The notes: generated from the sequence alone by a model not told the origin. A stretch of DNA of 64,000 nucleotides from Sorex araneus (GCF_027595985.1 NC_073312.1:10211426-10275425), one strand, 5' to 3'; shown: positions 32,815 to 43,850, counted from the first letter of the stretch. Translations and numbers: made by a program.

Positions 32815-33190
32815 TTAAAAAAAATTTATTAGTGAATCACCAGGGGCTGGAGCAATAGCACAGCTGGGAGGGCATTTGCCTTGCACAAGACCGACCCGGA
32901 TTCGATTCCTCTGCCCCTCTCGGAGAGCCGGGCAAGCTACCAAGAGTATCTCACCCGAACGGCAGAGCCTGGAAAGCTACCCCATAGCATATTCAATATG
33001 CCAAAAACAGTAACAATGAGTCTCACAGTGGAGATGTTACTGGTGCCCGCTAGAGCAAATTGATAAGCAACGGGATGACAGTGACAGTGAATCACCGAGA
33101 GGTACAGTTACAAACTGAGGTACAGTTACAAACTTATGAACTTTCATGTTTGCATTTCAGAACTTTATCATTTTTATGTTGTGCATCAGT
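32815..33190 (-). mobile_element. L1 3' tail split by a type B SINE
   Basis: aaaaatttattagtgaatcacc continues after the SINE as gaatcaccgagaggtacag and acttatgaactttcatgtttg, the lineage L1 3' end. The string gaggtacagttacaaact is duplicated in tandem (33100-33134). Confidence 0.8.
32842..33086 (+). mobile_element. Type B composite SINE, complete
   Basis: gggctggagcaatagcacag head, tgcccctctcggagagccgg junction, ending gatgacagtgaca. Target-site duplication gtgaatcacc at 32832-32841 and 33087-33096. Confidence 0.93.
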
Positions 33191-33317
33191 ATATTTTAAA
33201 AGATGATATGATGCCTCAAAGTTTAGTGTACATCAATATCACCAAGAGAACTTGTAAAATCAAAGTGTTGGCTACACTCCCAGTCTGTCTCACCCAGTAG
33301 ATCTGTAGTGGGATTTT

Positions 33318-33512
33318 ATTTATCTATCTATTCATTTATTTATTTTTGCCTTTTTGGGCCACATCCGGCATTGTGAGGGTTCCTCCTGACTCTGCACTCA
33401 GAAATTACTCCTGGTAGTGATCAGGGGACCATATGAGATGCTAGGGATTAAATTTGGATTGGCTGCATGCACGACAAATGCCTTACTTGCTGTATTATTG
33501 CTCCAGCCCCTA
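33318..33512 (-). mobile_element. Type A tRNA-SINE with target-site duplication
   Basis: tagtgggatttta repeats at 33305-33317 and 33513-33525. Confidence 0.9.
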
Positions 33513-33529
33513 TAGTGGGATTTTAGAAT

Positions 33530-34140
33530 TTGTATTTATACTTATCTCTCTCTCTCTGTGTATGTGTGTGTATGTGTATGAGGTCTTGGCAGTTGATTCT
33601 AGAGTTTAAGGAACAATGGTGCCCAGTGAGGTATCTGGAGATACTATGGTGCAAAGGGAAAATCCCAAAACGTGAAAGAAACAGATACTGAAAGGTCACT
33701 TGGCTCAAGCCCGACATCTTTCAAACCTAGGTTTTAATTCCAAAAAAGTTGCAGCTGTCAGTCTATCAGATAATTTTGGATGTGGGGTCACTGTCTGCCT
33801 ACCCAAATTCCATTTCGCTGTGCAGTTGCTACTGTGACTTTTTCTGGCTATTGCCACAAGATCCACTTATATGCAAAAGATGAGTGAAAAAGCATGGTTT
33901 TGTTGACATGGAAAGAAAATATTCAAGTCAATAAAGCTTTTGTAGAGTTTTAATGTCAGGGCACACAGCTGTCAAGATTTTACCAATCCCTTTTGGTCAC
34001 CTATTTGAAAATAAAATGTATAATTATAATTTAAAAAGAATTTATATTACATTTTCATGCAATGTTGATGCTTATGGTCAGGGGACTACTTTGAGAATTT
34101 CTGAGGAAGGTCATATGCATGCCATTTTACGGGTGTAAAA
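33530..34140. other. Unique intergenic sequence
   Basis: A short TC/TG run lies near 33545-33580. No gene recognised. Confidence 0.45.
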
Positions 34141-34148
34141 TGAGGCCG

Positions 34149-34305
34149 TTGGGCTGCACAGATAGTATAGGGGGTAAAGACTCTGGCTTTGCACAGTACT
34201 GACCCAGGTTGAATTCATGGCACTTTACATGATCCACCAATCTTTACCAGGAGTCAGCTCTAAGCACAGATCTAGGAATATGCCATGTGGCATTATACAC
34301 AGCAA
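34149..34305 (+). mobile_element. Degenerate type A tRNA-SINE
   Basis: ttgggctgcacagatagtat head; tttaccaggagtcagctct and agcacagatctagga body. Confidence 0.65.
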
Positions 34306-34930
34306 AGCAAAGCAAAACACCCCACCAAAACGCACACCCCAAAGAGAAATGAGGCTTAGATTAAATTATTTCTAAACATACACAGTAAAAACTTCAGTTG
34401 AGCTAGAAAAGAACCACCCAGCTAATGTACACTAAATAATAAATTGTACCCATAGTAATACACCCTTTTTCTTTCTTTCCCCTATCTTGTGTGTGCTTGT
34501 GTATGCGTGTGCGTGTTGGTGCTCGGGACTGGGTTTCATGTTTTCAAGAACACATTCCCAGGCCAAGGCACACAAAATCTTTTAGCTTTCGTACTCAATA
34601 TTCAAGTTGTAATGTAATAGTAGTAGTGATTTTGAAAGGTAGCTGGGAGCTTGGTCATTCATTTTTATTTTTATTTATAATGTTAGGTTAGTGAGCTTGA
34701 ATTATTTTTTTTTGTCAGTGAAGTAAGGTACTTTTATTTTGAGGTGAAAGAGAGAGAAAAGAAAACCATGAGAGCAAAAGAAGGGAATTATACACCCCAA
34801 GTTATGATGTGGTTGATCCTCCAAATGGTGTACTACAGCACCACGTGGAAGTAAAGGGGGGAAAGTCACACACCCAGAGTAGAGAGGTATGGGCAATTCC
34901 AAATTCCAAGTCAAAATTCATTTGAACTAC

Positions 34931-35328
34931 CTTCCTCCTCCTCCTCCTCCTCCTTCTTGTTCTTGTTCTTCTTGTTCTTGTTCTTCTTGTTCTTGTTCTT
35001 GTTCTTGTTCTTGTTCTTCTTGTTCTTCTTGTTCTTGTTCTTGTTCTTGTTCTTCTTGTTGTTGTTGTTGTTGTTCTTGTTCTTGTTCTTGTTCTTCTTC
35101 TTCTTCTTCTTCTTCTTCTTCTTCTTCTTCTTCTTCTTCTTCTTCTTCTTCTTCTTCTTCTTCTTCTTCTTCTTCTCCTTCTCCTTCTCCTACTTCTCAT
35201 CCTCCTCCTCCTCTTCCTCCTCCTCCTCCTCCTCCTCCTCTTGTTCCTTCTTCTTTTTCCTCCTCCTCCTTCTCTTCCTCTCCCTACCCCTCCTCCTCTC
35301 CCTCCTCCTCCTCCTCTTATTCTTTTTT
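34931..35328. repeat. CTC / TTG / TTC composite microsatellite
   Basis: About 400 bases. (CTC)n at the left, interspersed TTCTTG and TTG units to about 35090, pure (TTC)n about 35093-35174, then CTC-rich variants. The flanking poly-Ser, poly-Phe and poly-Arg frames are artefacts. Confidence 0.96.
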
Positions 35329-35497
35329 GAAAGGGTAAGAGGAATCTCCCTGTAGGGCTCAGAAGACCAAGGGACTCCTCATGAAATCAGCCAACTAGAA
35401 TGACAGTTCAATGCAAAGGCCTGAGAATCTGATTCTGCTTGGGTTCTGCAGTGCCTGGGATTCTTAGGGTTATCCATGAAGTTCAGAAGACCACATG

Positions 35498-35681
35498 AGG
35501 GGCCGGAGCAATAGCGCAGCGGGTAGGGCATTTGCCTTGCACGCGGCCGACCCGGATTCAATCCCCGGCATGCCATATGGTCCCCCAAGCACCGCCAGGA
35601 GTAATTCCTGAGTGCAGAGTCAGGAATAACCCCTGAGCATCCCCAAAAAGTGACCCCCCCAAAAAAAAACAAACAAAAAAA
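35498..35681 (+). mobile_element. Young type A tRNA-SINE
   Basis: Near-consensus copy. Perfect duplication cagaagaccacatg at 35484-35497 and 35682-35695. Confidence 0.94.
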
Positions 35682-35695
35682 CAGAAGACCACATG

Positions 35696-36104
35696 GAACT
35701 GGGCATTTTACTGGGGTCAGCTTCATATGCAGCAGGCATCTCAATCCCTGTACTATCTCTTTGGCCACTGAACTATTTTCTATAGAAGCTGTTGCTTCTG
35801 TTCCTACTTTTAGCTCATTCTTAGTAATATTGCATTTGAGGTGGAATATTAGGGTTAGGTAACCCTAGGTTAGATTAGTGTCTCTCTGCTTAGTGGCCCA
35901 GATCTTATTCATTAGAATTGTTTTGTTATTTAATTCAATTAGTTGATGGGTATCTTAAGATTTTTGGTGTTAAGACCAAGTCAAAAAATTGAAAAACAAA
36001 CCCATGCATGACTGTTCTTGCCTTGTTTAAAAGTTATCTTATAATCATGGTTGATTTTGTCATTGGAAAGAGTTGTTCCAAAGGCTTGGGATTAAGAGAA
36101 ACAG
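35696..36104. other. Unique intergenic sequence
   Basis: No gene recognised. gtcagcttcatatgcagcag to actatctctttggcc (35716-35766) is the remainder of an older SINE-like copy that the young element landed in. Confidence 0.45.
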
Positions 36105-36250
36105 AACTAAGAATCAAAAAACCAGGATTCTAGTTTGGGGTCTGCCAAAAAAAGAAGCCATGTAGTTATAGGCAAATACTTTGACTTTTTGTTACTCATT
36201 TTATAAATAGCAACAAGAATTTCTAATCTACTTAATAGGATTTTCACCAG
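36105..36250 (+). mobile_element. Probable MIR
   Basis: accaggattctagtttgggg, tgtagttataggcaaatac, ctcattttataaatagcaac follow the MIR order. Confidence 0.5.
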
Positions 36251-36559
36251 GTAAGTCTGGTTTTTGAAGATAATCTGGGGTTCAGGTGGTGTTGGACAAC
36301 TTTCTGGGCAGGGGATATAAATCCAAGTCTGAGAGACTGGTATAATTGGATCTGGAAAGATGCACATTTGAGGTAAGGAGAATGAGATATGATAATCAAA
36401 AGTTACAGTGATGCATGCTGAAGGGAAGGAAGATTAGTCTTGCTGGAACCTAACGCAGTGCATGTAGTTCCCAAGGAAACTTGAGACATCAGACTTTAAA
36501 ATGGAGATTTAACAATAAATAATTAAATGGTGATACTAATAAATTATGGTCAATTAATT

Positions 36560-36900
36560 GTAATAGGCTTAGGGTAGAGACTTTTAGCAAATTCCACAAG
36601 TTGCCCCATTTACTTTTCTCAGCGACCCAATGAGGAGGCTGATGTTATCACTCCACCTTATAGAAGAGGAGATGTAGCAGGGCTGGATCAATAGTACAAT
36701 GGGCAGGGAGGGCATTTACTTTGCATGGGACGACCCAGATTCCACCCCTGCCATTCCATATGTCCCCCGAGTACCACCAGGAGTAACCTCTGAGCACCAT
36801 AGGGTGTGCCCTCCACCCCCTATCTCCCAAATAAAGAGGAAGTAAAGCTTTATATGGTCACACAGTCTAAAATTGGACTAAAACCCATGTTTATTTGAAA
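36560..36900 (-). mobile_element. MIR split by a SINE
   Basis: ccaatgaggaggctgatgttatc and tagaagaggagatg on the left and ggtcacacagtctaaaattgg on the right form one antisense MIR interrupted at 36680-36832. Confidence 0.72.
36680..36832 (+). mobile_element. Type A tRNA-SINE inside MIR
   Basis: gggctggatcaatagtacaa head, ccaccaggagtaacctctgag body, C-rich tail. Diverged. Confidence 0.78.
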
Positions 36901-36947
36901 TGAAATCTGCAAATTTTATCTGTATTTTATACTTCTTTTGTTCTTTA

Positions 36948-37168
36948 AATTAAAAAAAATTTTTTATTAGTGAATCACCGTGAGGTACAGTTACGGACTT
37001 ACAGACTTTTGTGCTTGTGTTTCAGTCACACAATGATCAAGTACCCATTCCTCCACCGGTGCCCATTCTCCAACACCAATTATCCCAGTATCCTTCCCCC
37101 CACCCCCCAACCCCACCCCTCCTCTGTGGCAGGGCATTCCCTTTTGTTCTCTCTCTCTTTTTGGGTGT
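36948..37168 (-). mobile_element. L1 3' end, very short copy
   Basis: A/T tail, agtgaatcaccgtgaggtac, tgtttcagtcacacaatgatc, ccattctccaacaccaatta, ending ctctttttgggtgttattc. Confidence 0.85.
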
Positions 37169-37169
37169 T

Positions 37170-38170
37170 ATTCTTTAATTTTTAAAAGTTGAATGACCAT
37201 GAGATATGGAGTTACAAAGTTGTTCACGATGAGCTGCAATCATACAATGTTTTTACCAACCATCCTTCACCAGTGCACATTTTGCACCACTAATGTCCCC
37301 AGCTTCCCTCCCACCTGCACCCCCTGCCCTGCCCCCTCAGCCTCCTTTTATGGCAGATACTTTTCTTATCTTTTTCTTTCTCTCTCTTATTTTCCTTTTA
37401 GGCGTTGTAGTTTGCAATACTCTAACTGAAAGGATATCATACATATCACTTTACCATCTTTCAGCACTCAGTTCTTGTCCAGTGTGATAATTTCCAACTA
37501 TCACTGTCACAGTGGTCCCTTCTCTGTTGTAACAGCACTCCCCCTCCCCTTTGTGGTAAGCTTCCTACCATGAATCAGTCCTCTTGACCCTTGTATCCAC
37601 TATCTTTAGGTATTATTCACATATGATGTGGTTGTTTTTTTCTTTTTAATCACACAAAGGCGGGTAATATTTCCATGTCTGTCTCTCTCCCTCTGACTAA
37701 TTTTATTCAGCATGATACTTTCTATGTCTATCCATGTGTAACTTCATTTTTCTTAACAGTTGCATAGTATTCCATTGTGTAGATGTACCATATAGTTTTT
37801 TTCCTTTTAATCCATTCATATGTTCTAGGACACTTGGGTTGTTTCCAGATTCTGGCTATTGTGAATAGTGCTACAATGAACATTAGAGTGCAGATGGCTT
37901 TTCTGCAGTGTGGTTTTTGGCTACTGAGGTATTGTGGGCAGTATGGAAACTCAGTTTCTAGATTTTTAAGGATTGGCCATATTGTTTTCAGAAATGGTGC
38001 AGCAACAGGCATTCCCACCAGAAATTAATGAAAGTCCCTTTCTCTCCACATTCACACCAGCACTTGTTGTTCTTTGTGATATGTGTCAATGTCTGTGGTG
38101 TGAGATGATAACTCATTTTTTAAATTTGTATCTCCCTGATAATTAGTGATGTAGAGTGCTTTTTCCTCTT
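37170..38170 (-). pseudogene. L1 3' UTR plus ORF2 C-terminus, antisense
   Basis: A second L1 3' end (gttgaatgaccatgagatat, gcaccactaatgtccccagc) abuts the first and runs through the 3' UTR into ORF2. The minus-strand frame at 37728-38018 contains IWYIYTMEYYATVKKNE, the characteristic C-terminal end of L1 ORF2. It is 5'-truncated near 38170 and not functional. Confidence 0.88.
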
Positions 38171-39055
38171 TTGTTCTTTAATAAATGTTTCTTGTGTTCA
38201 CCTCTGGTATTAAAGTATAGTAGAGATTATTTTACTCTGACATCATTTAAATTTCTTAATCCATACACAATTGGATCATAACAGAATCTGTCCATGACCA
38301 TGCTCTTAACTTATAGTTAAATATTGTGGTTCTTTGGCCTGGACCATTTCGATGCCAGGTAGCTCACAGCTTGCCCTGGGTCCATTCAGTCCATCGTCGG
38401 GACCCTGCTTTTGGGGAAGTAGGAACTAAGGGAAACTGAGGTTTAAGTCGAGAAAGCAGATGCCCAGGAGTGAATATTATTCAGAGTCAATTAACTCCTA
38501 AGTTACAAAAGCATAGTATTAACTGTCTTCCTGTGTCTATACAAAATGATATTGTTTTATAGTAAACTATGCAAAAGACACAAGGAGAGGAGAAAGCCAT
38601 ATTTCACTCATGAATACCAGTAAAGTGTCCTTAGAAAAGATCTGACCTTACAACTTAATAGAGTCTGATTAGGGGTAAAAGGTGATAGACCGGTTGGGGA
38701 ACAGAGCACAGAGAAGAGTTTACAGAAAAACAAAGGAATGGGAGTGACTTGGGAGCACTGTGGTGGGTGTAACCTGATTAAACTAGGCTCCCTGTGGCAA
38801 GGGAGAAAGGACAAACCAATGCTATCCTACAATGTGGGACTTAACATACACAGAAAGGTAACAATAAATGGCTAAAGGTAACACAATGGGAGAACTGATT
38901 CACACTATTGACTTGGTGGGGGCTGGAGGGTAGAAGGGAGGTGCACTGGGGCCTTTGGGGGGAGGAGGTGGGTGCACTGGTGGTGGTTGTGATGTTGGAA
39001 CTATGTGCATGAGAGACCATGCACATATTAACAGTATTGTAAATCATAGACTCTC
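38171..39055. other. Unique intergenic sequence
   Basis: No gene recognised. gtggtggttgtgatgttggaac-type G/T-rich sequence lies near 38970. Confidence 0.4.
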
Positions 39056-39059
39056 AATC

Positions 39060-39352
39060 AGTGCATGCAGCAGTGCTCAGAGATCACTCCCGGAAGGTTT
39101 AGGGGCCCATATAGGATGCTGGGGATTGAACCTGGGTTGGACATATGCAAGGCAAGCACCTCCTTGCTGTCCTATGTCTCTGACCCAACCACCTGTTTTA
39201 TGATGGTGGTAGGGCTTGCACACCCAGCAGTGCTTGAGTGCTACTTTTTGTTAAGTGCTTGGGCATCCATCCAGTGCCAGGAATTGAACCCCTGGGGTTC
39301 TTGCATACAAACCAAGTTCTCCAATCCTTTGAGCCATCACCTTATATGGCCC
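39060..39352 (-). mobile_element. Two degenerate type A SINEs
   Basis: 39060-39190 (cagtgctcagagatcactcc, ggattgaacctgggttgg) and 39197-39352 (cagtgcttgagtgctac, ccaggaattgaacccctgg). Confidence 0.68.
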
Positions 39353-39419
39353 TAAATACTACCTCTGTCGTAATTTTCCTTTTCTTACCAATTAAAATTT
39401 CTTCTTCTTTTTGCCTTTT

Positions 39420-39580
39420 TTTTTTAGGATCCACACTTACTTAGTATTCAGGAATTCTGTTGGTTCCATGCTTGGGGATCACTCCTGGCAGTACTCAGAA
39501 GACCAAGCTATTCTGGGGATTGACCCTGGGCCTCTAGCGTGTAAAGCATTCACTTTAGCCTATTGAATTGTCTCTCCAGT
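39420..39580 (-). mobile_element. Degenerate type A SINE
   Basis: ggggatcactcctggcagtac, ggggattgaccctgggcc, gaattgtctctccagt. Confidence 0.68.
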
Positions 39581-39784
39581 ATGAGTTTCTTTCTTTCACA
39601 GCATTTAAAATTTGTAATTACATGATAGTATGCTATACTTTCTGCTTTAGGTATTTGGGCATGCACAAGTGTCATTAGACTGTTCCAAATAATGAGTAGC
39701 TAAGAATTGTTTCTAAGTATACAGTGTGCTGATAATTGCAATCTAGAGTTGAAGTAAATCCACAGTCATTACGAAAAACTGACG

Positions 39785-39963
39785 GGGGGCTGAAGTGATA
39801 GCACAGCGGGTAGGGCGTTAGCCTTGCACGGCGGCCAACCTGAGTTCGATTCCCAGCATCCCATATGGTCCCCCGAACACTGGCAGGAGTAATTCCTGAG
39901 TGCAGAGCCAGGAGTAACCCCTGAGCATCGCTGGGTGTGACCCCCCCAAAAAAAACAAAAAAA
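39785..39963 (+). mobile_element. Young type A tRNA-SINE
   Basis: Near-consensus copy with a gaaaaactga duplication on both sides; it interrupts or abuts an older SINE. Confidence 0.92.
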
Positions 39964-39973
39964 GAAAAACTGA

Positions 39974-40125
39974 TGGGTGTGAAAGGGACTTGCCTTGCTT
40001 GCAGTCAACCTAGGTTCGATCCCGGACACCCTATATAGTATCTAAACACTGCTGGGAGTGATTCATGAGCACAGATTCAGGAGTAAGCCATAATCAGGAA
40101 CAAATGTGCTCCGCCCCCCAAAAGA
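39974..40125 (+). mobile_element. Older type A SINE, head lost
   Basis: gacttgccttgcttgcagtc, ctaggttcgatcccggac and gagtgattcatgagcacag. Begins directly after the duplication of the previous element. Confidence 0.72.
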
Positions 40126-40147
40126 ACAAATAAAGGTATGTTTTATA

Positions 40148-40395
40148 GGGGCTGGAGCGATAGCGCAGCGGGTAGGGCGTTTGCCTTGCGTGAGGCCGAC
40201 CTGGGTTCGATTACTTCGCCCCTCTCGGAGAGCCCGACAAGCTACCGAGAGTATCCCACCCGCACGGCAGAGCCTGGCAAGCTAACAGTGGCGTATTCGA
40301 TATGCCAAAAACAGTAACAACAAGTCTCACAATGGAGACGTTACTGGTGCCCGCTCGAGCGAATCGATGAACAACGGGAGGACAGCGACAGTGAA
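40148..40395 (+). mobile_element. Type B composite SINE, best copy (reference description)
   Basis: Family description. The first ~65 bases match type A (ggggctggagcgatagcgc, B box gggttcgatta), so it has the same Pol III promoter. The body then differs: gcccctctcggagagcccg, aagctaccgagagtatccc, cacggcagagcctggcaagc, cgatatgccaaaaacagtaa, cacaatggagacgttactgg, cgaatcgatgaacaacggg. It ends in gacagcgacagtg repeats instead of an A tail. Length is about 248 bases. Both boxes are intact here and many CpGs survive, so the copy is young. Confidence 0.95.
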
Positions 40396-41460
40396 AGACA
40401 TGTAAAATTAAAAACCTGTATGGTATATTAGATTGTTTTCATCAGGTAAAATACAAACCGGGAAAGAAAATTAAATAAAGACCTCAGTTTTTATAATTGT
40501 TTTGTCAGAGTGGCCTGAAGAGGCAGTTGACAATACATTTCAATAAACTGAAGCTTCACCTGGTTTGGGTTTACAGAGCACTGGGCTGGTCTCTCTGCCT
40601 TTTAATCAAATAATAGAAAACACTGAAAGAGAAAAGGTGCTGGCGGACCAATCGTTACGTTGAGTCCATTCATCCCGTTGATGCTTAAGGGATTTATGTA
40701 GGTAAGTCCCATTAATGTTAATGGAAGTTACATGTGTAATTCCCCTTTTTCATCACTGAGAGAATAGAGCTTTATATTCCACGGGTAATTATGGTACCAG
40801 CACTGTTAGTTTTTTCAGTTAACTTTTTCACCTGCCTTTCCTGCCTGCACGCTTAAGAAAGGAACGGAATTCTTCTGTTCAAAAAGGAAAACTGCCAAAA
40901 TATCTGAGAGGTGAAACAAATGTAACAAGATCCACTTGTTGGGGGGGGGGTGGAAAGCAAGAAAACACTAGGACAGGAAGCTGGAGGGTGAACTCCTGCT
41001 AATTTTCAGATCCCAGGAAGCATGTGGCGGTTTGGATTTTCTAACAATGCAGGGCTTTTCACTGGCAGCCCATTTCCTCAGGTATTTGAAGTGAGAGGAA
41101 AATACGTCCTGGAACACTTTGACTGAATTAATTTTCGCGTCCAAGATTTGAGGAGCAATGCCGGACTCTTTGTAAAAAGTCCAGTCAGAGCATTAATTTT
41201 GCTCTCTGCCTAAGACTTCATAAAGGATGTGAAATACTTCGCTATCTGGGATGTGGCTTACAGGGATCTGAAAGGACAGCTGTGCTGTAGTCTGCCTAGG
41301 TAAGGGTGCTCTCTTTCACACCAGGTGCTTTGCTTAGACAGCCGGTCACCGGGGTCCCTAGCAAAGAGCAGAGCCAGTTCCTTAGCTGCAGGTGTGAACT
41401 CAGTGCCCTAGTCACGCTTTGCTGCTAGGTTGTTTTTCAAAACGTATTTTCACCAGACTC
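40396..41460. promoter_or_regulatory. Repeat-free island, candidate conserved non-coding element
   Basis: About 1 kb of unique sequence inside a dense SINE field. It holds several homeodomain-type cores (ttttaatcaaataatag, cattaatgttaatgg, gggtaattatgg, gaattaattttcgcg) and CpG dinucleotides. No open frame suggests coding. A regulatory role is inferred. Confidence 0.45.
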
Positions 41461-41509
41461 CAGCTTCCTGGTGGCTCTGCTTCTAGCACTTAAAGACAGT
41501 CTGTTTTGT

Positions 41510-41583
41510 GTGATGGTTGAACCCAAGTCCTCACGTGTGCAGGGCAGATAGGCACTCTACCACTGACCCATATCTCTGAGGAC
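41510..41583 (-). mobile_element. SINE fragment
   Basis: ggttgaacccaagtcctcacg to accactgacccatatctctg resembles the tRNA-like head of an old SINE. Confidence 0.5.
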
Positions 41584-41807
41584 CCAAACAGATTGTTCTG
41601 TCATTAGGAATAGAAGAAAGGTAGGGATGTAAAAACTGGCCAGAAGATAGGAATGATGGTGGAGTTACAGGTGAGGGTGGGTGGGGTGTTTAGTAATTTA
41701 ATCATACATTTGAACACCACTGTAACTGTTACCTAAAAAATGATACAATATTTTTTAAAAAGAAAGGCATGCTTTGGCACATGGCCACTTAAAATTTGGT
41801 GGTGACT

Positions 41808-41981
41808 AGGGCTGGAGCAATAGCACAGCGGGTAGGGTGTTTGCCTTGCACTCGGCCAACCCGGGTTCAAATCTCAGCATCCCATATGGTCCTCTGAGCA
41901 CCGCCAAGGGTAATTCCTGAGTGCAAAGCCAAGAGTAACCCCTGTGCATCACCAGGCGTGACCCCAAAAAGCAAAAAAAAA
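41808..41981 (+). mobile_element. Type A tRNA-SINE
   Basis: Near-consensus; flanked by aaaatttggtggtga and aatttgtggtga. Confidence 0.92.
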
Positions 41982-41998
41982 ATTTGTGGTGATTATTC

Positions 41999-42355
41999 AT
42001 TAAAAAATTTATTTTATTAGAAAATCACTGTGATGTACAGTTACAAACTTATGAACTTTTGTGTTTGCATTTCACTCATACAGTGATTGTTTATCCATCC
42101 CTCCACCAGTGCCCATTCACCTCCACCAAAGATCCCAGTATCCCTCTCACCACTCCCACCCCATCCCCCATCACCCCACCCCACCTCTGCGGCAGGGCAT
42201 TCCCTCTTGTTCTCTCTCCTTTTGGGTGTTGTAGTTTGCAGTAGAGGTATTGAGTGCCCTTCATGTTCGGTCTTTAGTCTACTTTCAGTTCGCATCTTTG
42301 AATCCAAATGGGTCATTTTTATGTTAGAAGGAATTCTGTAGTCACCAACTTTAGC
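41999..42355 (-). mobile_element. L1 3' end
   Basis: aaaatcactgtgatgtacag, catttcactcatacagtgat, ccatccctccaccagtgccc, cttttgggtgttgtagtttgc. 5'-truncated. Confidence 0.85.
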
Positions 42356-42486
42356 CTCATGGCCCCAAAGCATTCAGAGATGAGCGCTTATTCCAGATCT
42401 TTGGAATAAATGACGTCAGAAATACAACCGATTAAGTGATTGTAATCAACCTATCAAGAGAACGGGCTGTTATATTCTACTTTCAG

Positions 42487-42659
42487 GGGTCTGGAGCAAT
42501 AGCACAGTGGGGAGGGCGTTTGCCTTCACGCTGCCGACCCAGGTTTGATTCCTAGCATCCCATGTGGTCCCCTGAGCATCGTCAGGGTGATTCTTGAGTG
42601 CAGAGCCAGGAGTAACCCCTGTGCATTGCCGGGTGTGACCTAAAAGCAAAAAAAAAAAA
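42487..42659 (+). mobile_element. Type A tRNA-SINE
   Basis: Complete copy with A tail; ctactttc occurs on both flanks. Confidence 0.9.
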
Positions 42660-42835
42660 ACTACTTTCGGTCAATTTCTTTTAGAAAGTAGGTACATATC
42701 TTCCCCTAGTTTTCTTTCACACTTGGACCTAATTGCTTATTTTTTCTATTCTATTCTTGGCAGCATTGAGAATATAGTTCTGGTCTACTTGAACCATTTT
42801 CACTTGAATCTCAAAATTAAGAATCGAACATTTTG

Positions 42836-43015
42836 GGGTCAGAGAGATAGTACAGCCGGCAGGTAAGGTGCCTGCCTTGCACGTGGCAGATCTGGGGTTG
42901 ATCCCTGGCAACACATATGGTTTCCAAGCCCACCAGGAGTGACCTTTGAGTGCAGAGCCATGAGTAAGCCCTGAGTACTTCTGGGTGTGGCCCAACCTCC
43001 CCCACCTGCAAATAA
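42836..43015 (+). mobile_element. Diverged type A tRNA-SINE
   Basis: ggggtcagagagatagtac head, cacatatggtttccaagcc body, C-rich end. Confidence 0.78.
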
Positions 43016-43059
43016 TTGAAGATTTTAATCAATTTTCTTATTTTCTCCCATTTGGTTAC

Positions 43060-43285
43060 TGTCACAGTTGTCATGTTTGAGCATCATACAGTTGCAAGGC
43101 TTGCTGGGAGTTGCACACGAGTGGTGGAACATCAGAGATCGCAGAGTTGTTTTGGCCCTGGGGATCACAAAGGCAGTGTTGCTGGGCTCAAATTCCAGCA
43201 TGTGGGATGGGGCCAGTAATTGAACTCTCAGCCCTAGAGCAGCCTGCAATACACGCCACGCCTCATACCACTGAGCCTTAAGGAT
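43060..43285 (-). repeat. Possible old SINE-like sequence
   Basis: tgctgggctcaaattccagc and atgggatggggccagtaattgaac vaguely follow the SINE order. Not assigned with confidence. Confidence 0.3.
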
Positions 43286-43808
43286 TGAATCATTTTGTTG
43301 ACCTGCCTTTGTCATCCTATATTCAATATTTTGGTTTCTTAGGTCAGGGACCTAGCCATTTATTCTCCATCTGTCTCCACATTTCTTGGATAGCTGACAT
43401 ATATTTCCAGCTTGGCTTCTTTCCCAAGGCTTGTGACAGGAAACCTTTTGTCTATCATCTTGTCCTTTAAATCTTTACATACCAAATACTTTTCCACACA
43501 CGGCCTATCCCTGAAACCTCTTTCTGATGAACTCGTCAAAGTTTGGAGAAGACCAGGCACAATGTGATGTAAGTTTCTTTCTTTGAAACAGCACTACATA
43601 GTGAGAAGAAAATTAACTGAAAATTAAGAAATCTGGATTTTAGCCTTTCTCGGACACAGAGAAGCCGCTCTTTAAGTCCTTCCCATCTATTTAGTACAAC
43701 AGCTATTGTGATTTAAAATGTAAATTAGAACATGCCTTGGATGTCCAAGATCCCAGGTTTGGTCTTTGCACTGCAAAAAAAAAAATATGTATGCTTGTGT
43801 GCTTGTGT
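43286..43808. other. Unique intergenic sequence
   Basis: No gene recognised. The stretch at 43605-43690 may be a decayed MIR. Confidence 0.4.
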
Positions 43809-43817
43809 ACACACACA

Positions 43818-43849
<32 letters not shown>
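43809..43849. repeat. (AC)n then (GC)n microsatellite
   Basis: Thirteen AC units pass directly into about seven GC units; alternating purine-pyrimidine, Z-DNA-prone. Confidence 0.95.

Positions 43850-43850
<1 letters not shown>

Larger units (their letters stand above)
30675..32830 (-). pseudogene. L1 ORF2 fragment, antisense, broken
   Basis: About 2.1 kb of L1 with the ORF2 C-terminal part on the minus strand. The minus-strand frame at 30819-31007 contains WFISLMEYYTAIRNE, the typical ORF2 C-terminal motif. Reading on, tctttatatatttggatacc and cttatcagata, ttttcccagcaccatttgttg, tttgtggtatagtttgaagtc and attgtgttgaatctgtacattg follow the L1 order toward the reverse transcriptase region. Several stops and frameshifts are present, and it is interrupted by SINEs at 31451, 32193 and 32565. 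Not functional. Confidence 0.88.

Noticed and set aside
30675-32830. Possible functional reverse-transcriptase gene
   Set aside because: Only antisense L1 ORF2 fragments with stops, frameshifts and inserted SINEs.
34802-35355. Poly-Arg, poly-Ser and poly-Phe frames
   Set aside because: They translate the CTC/TTG/TTC microsatellite.
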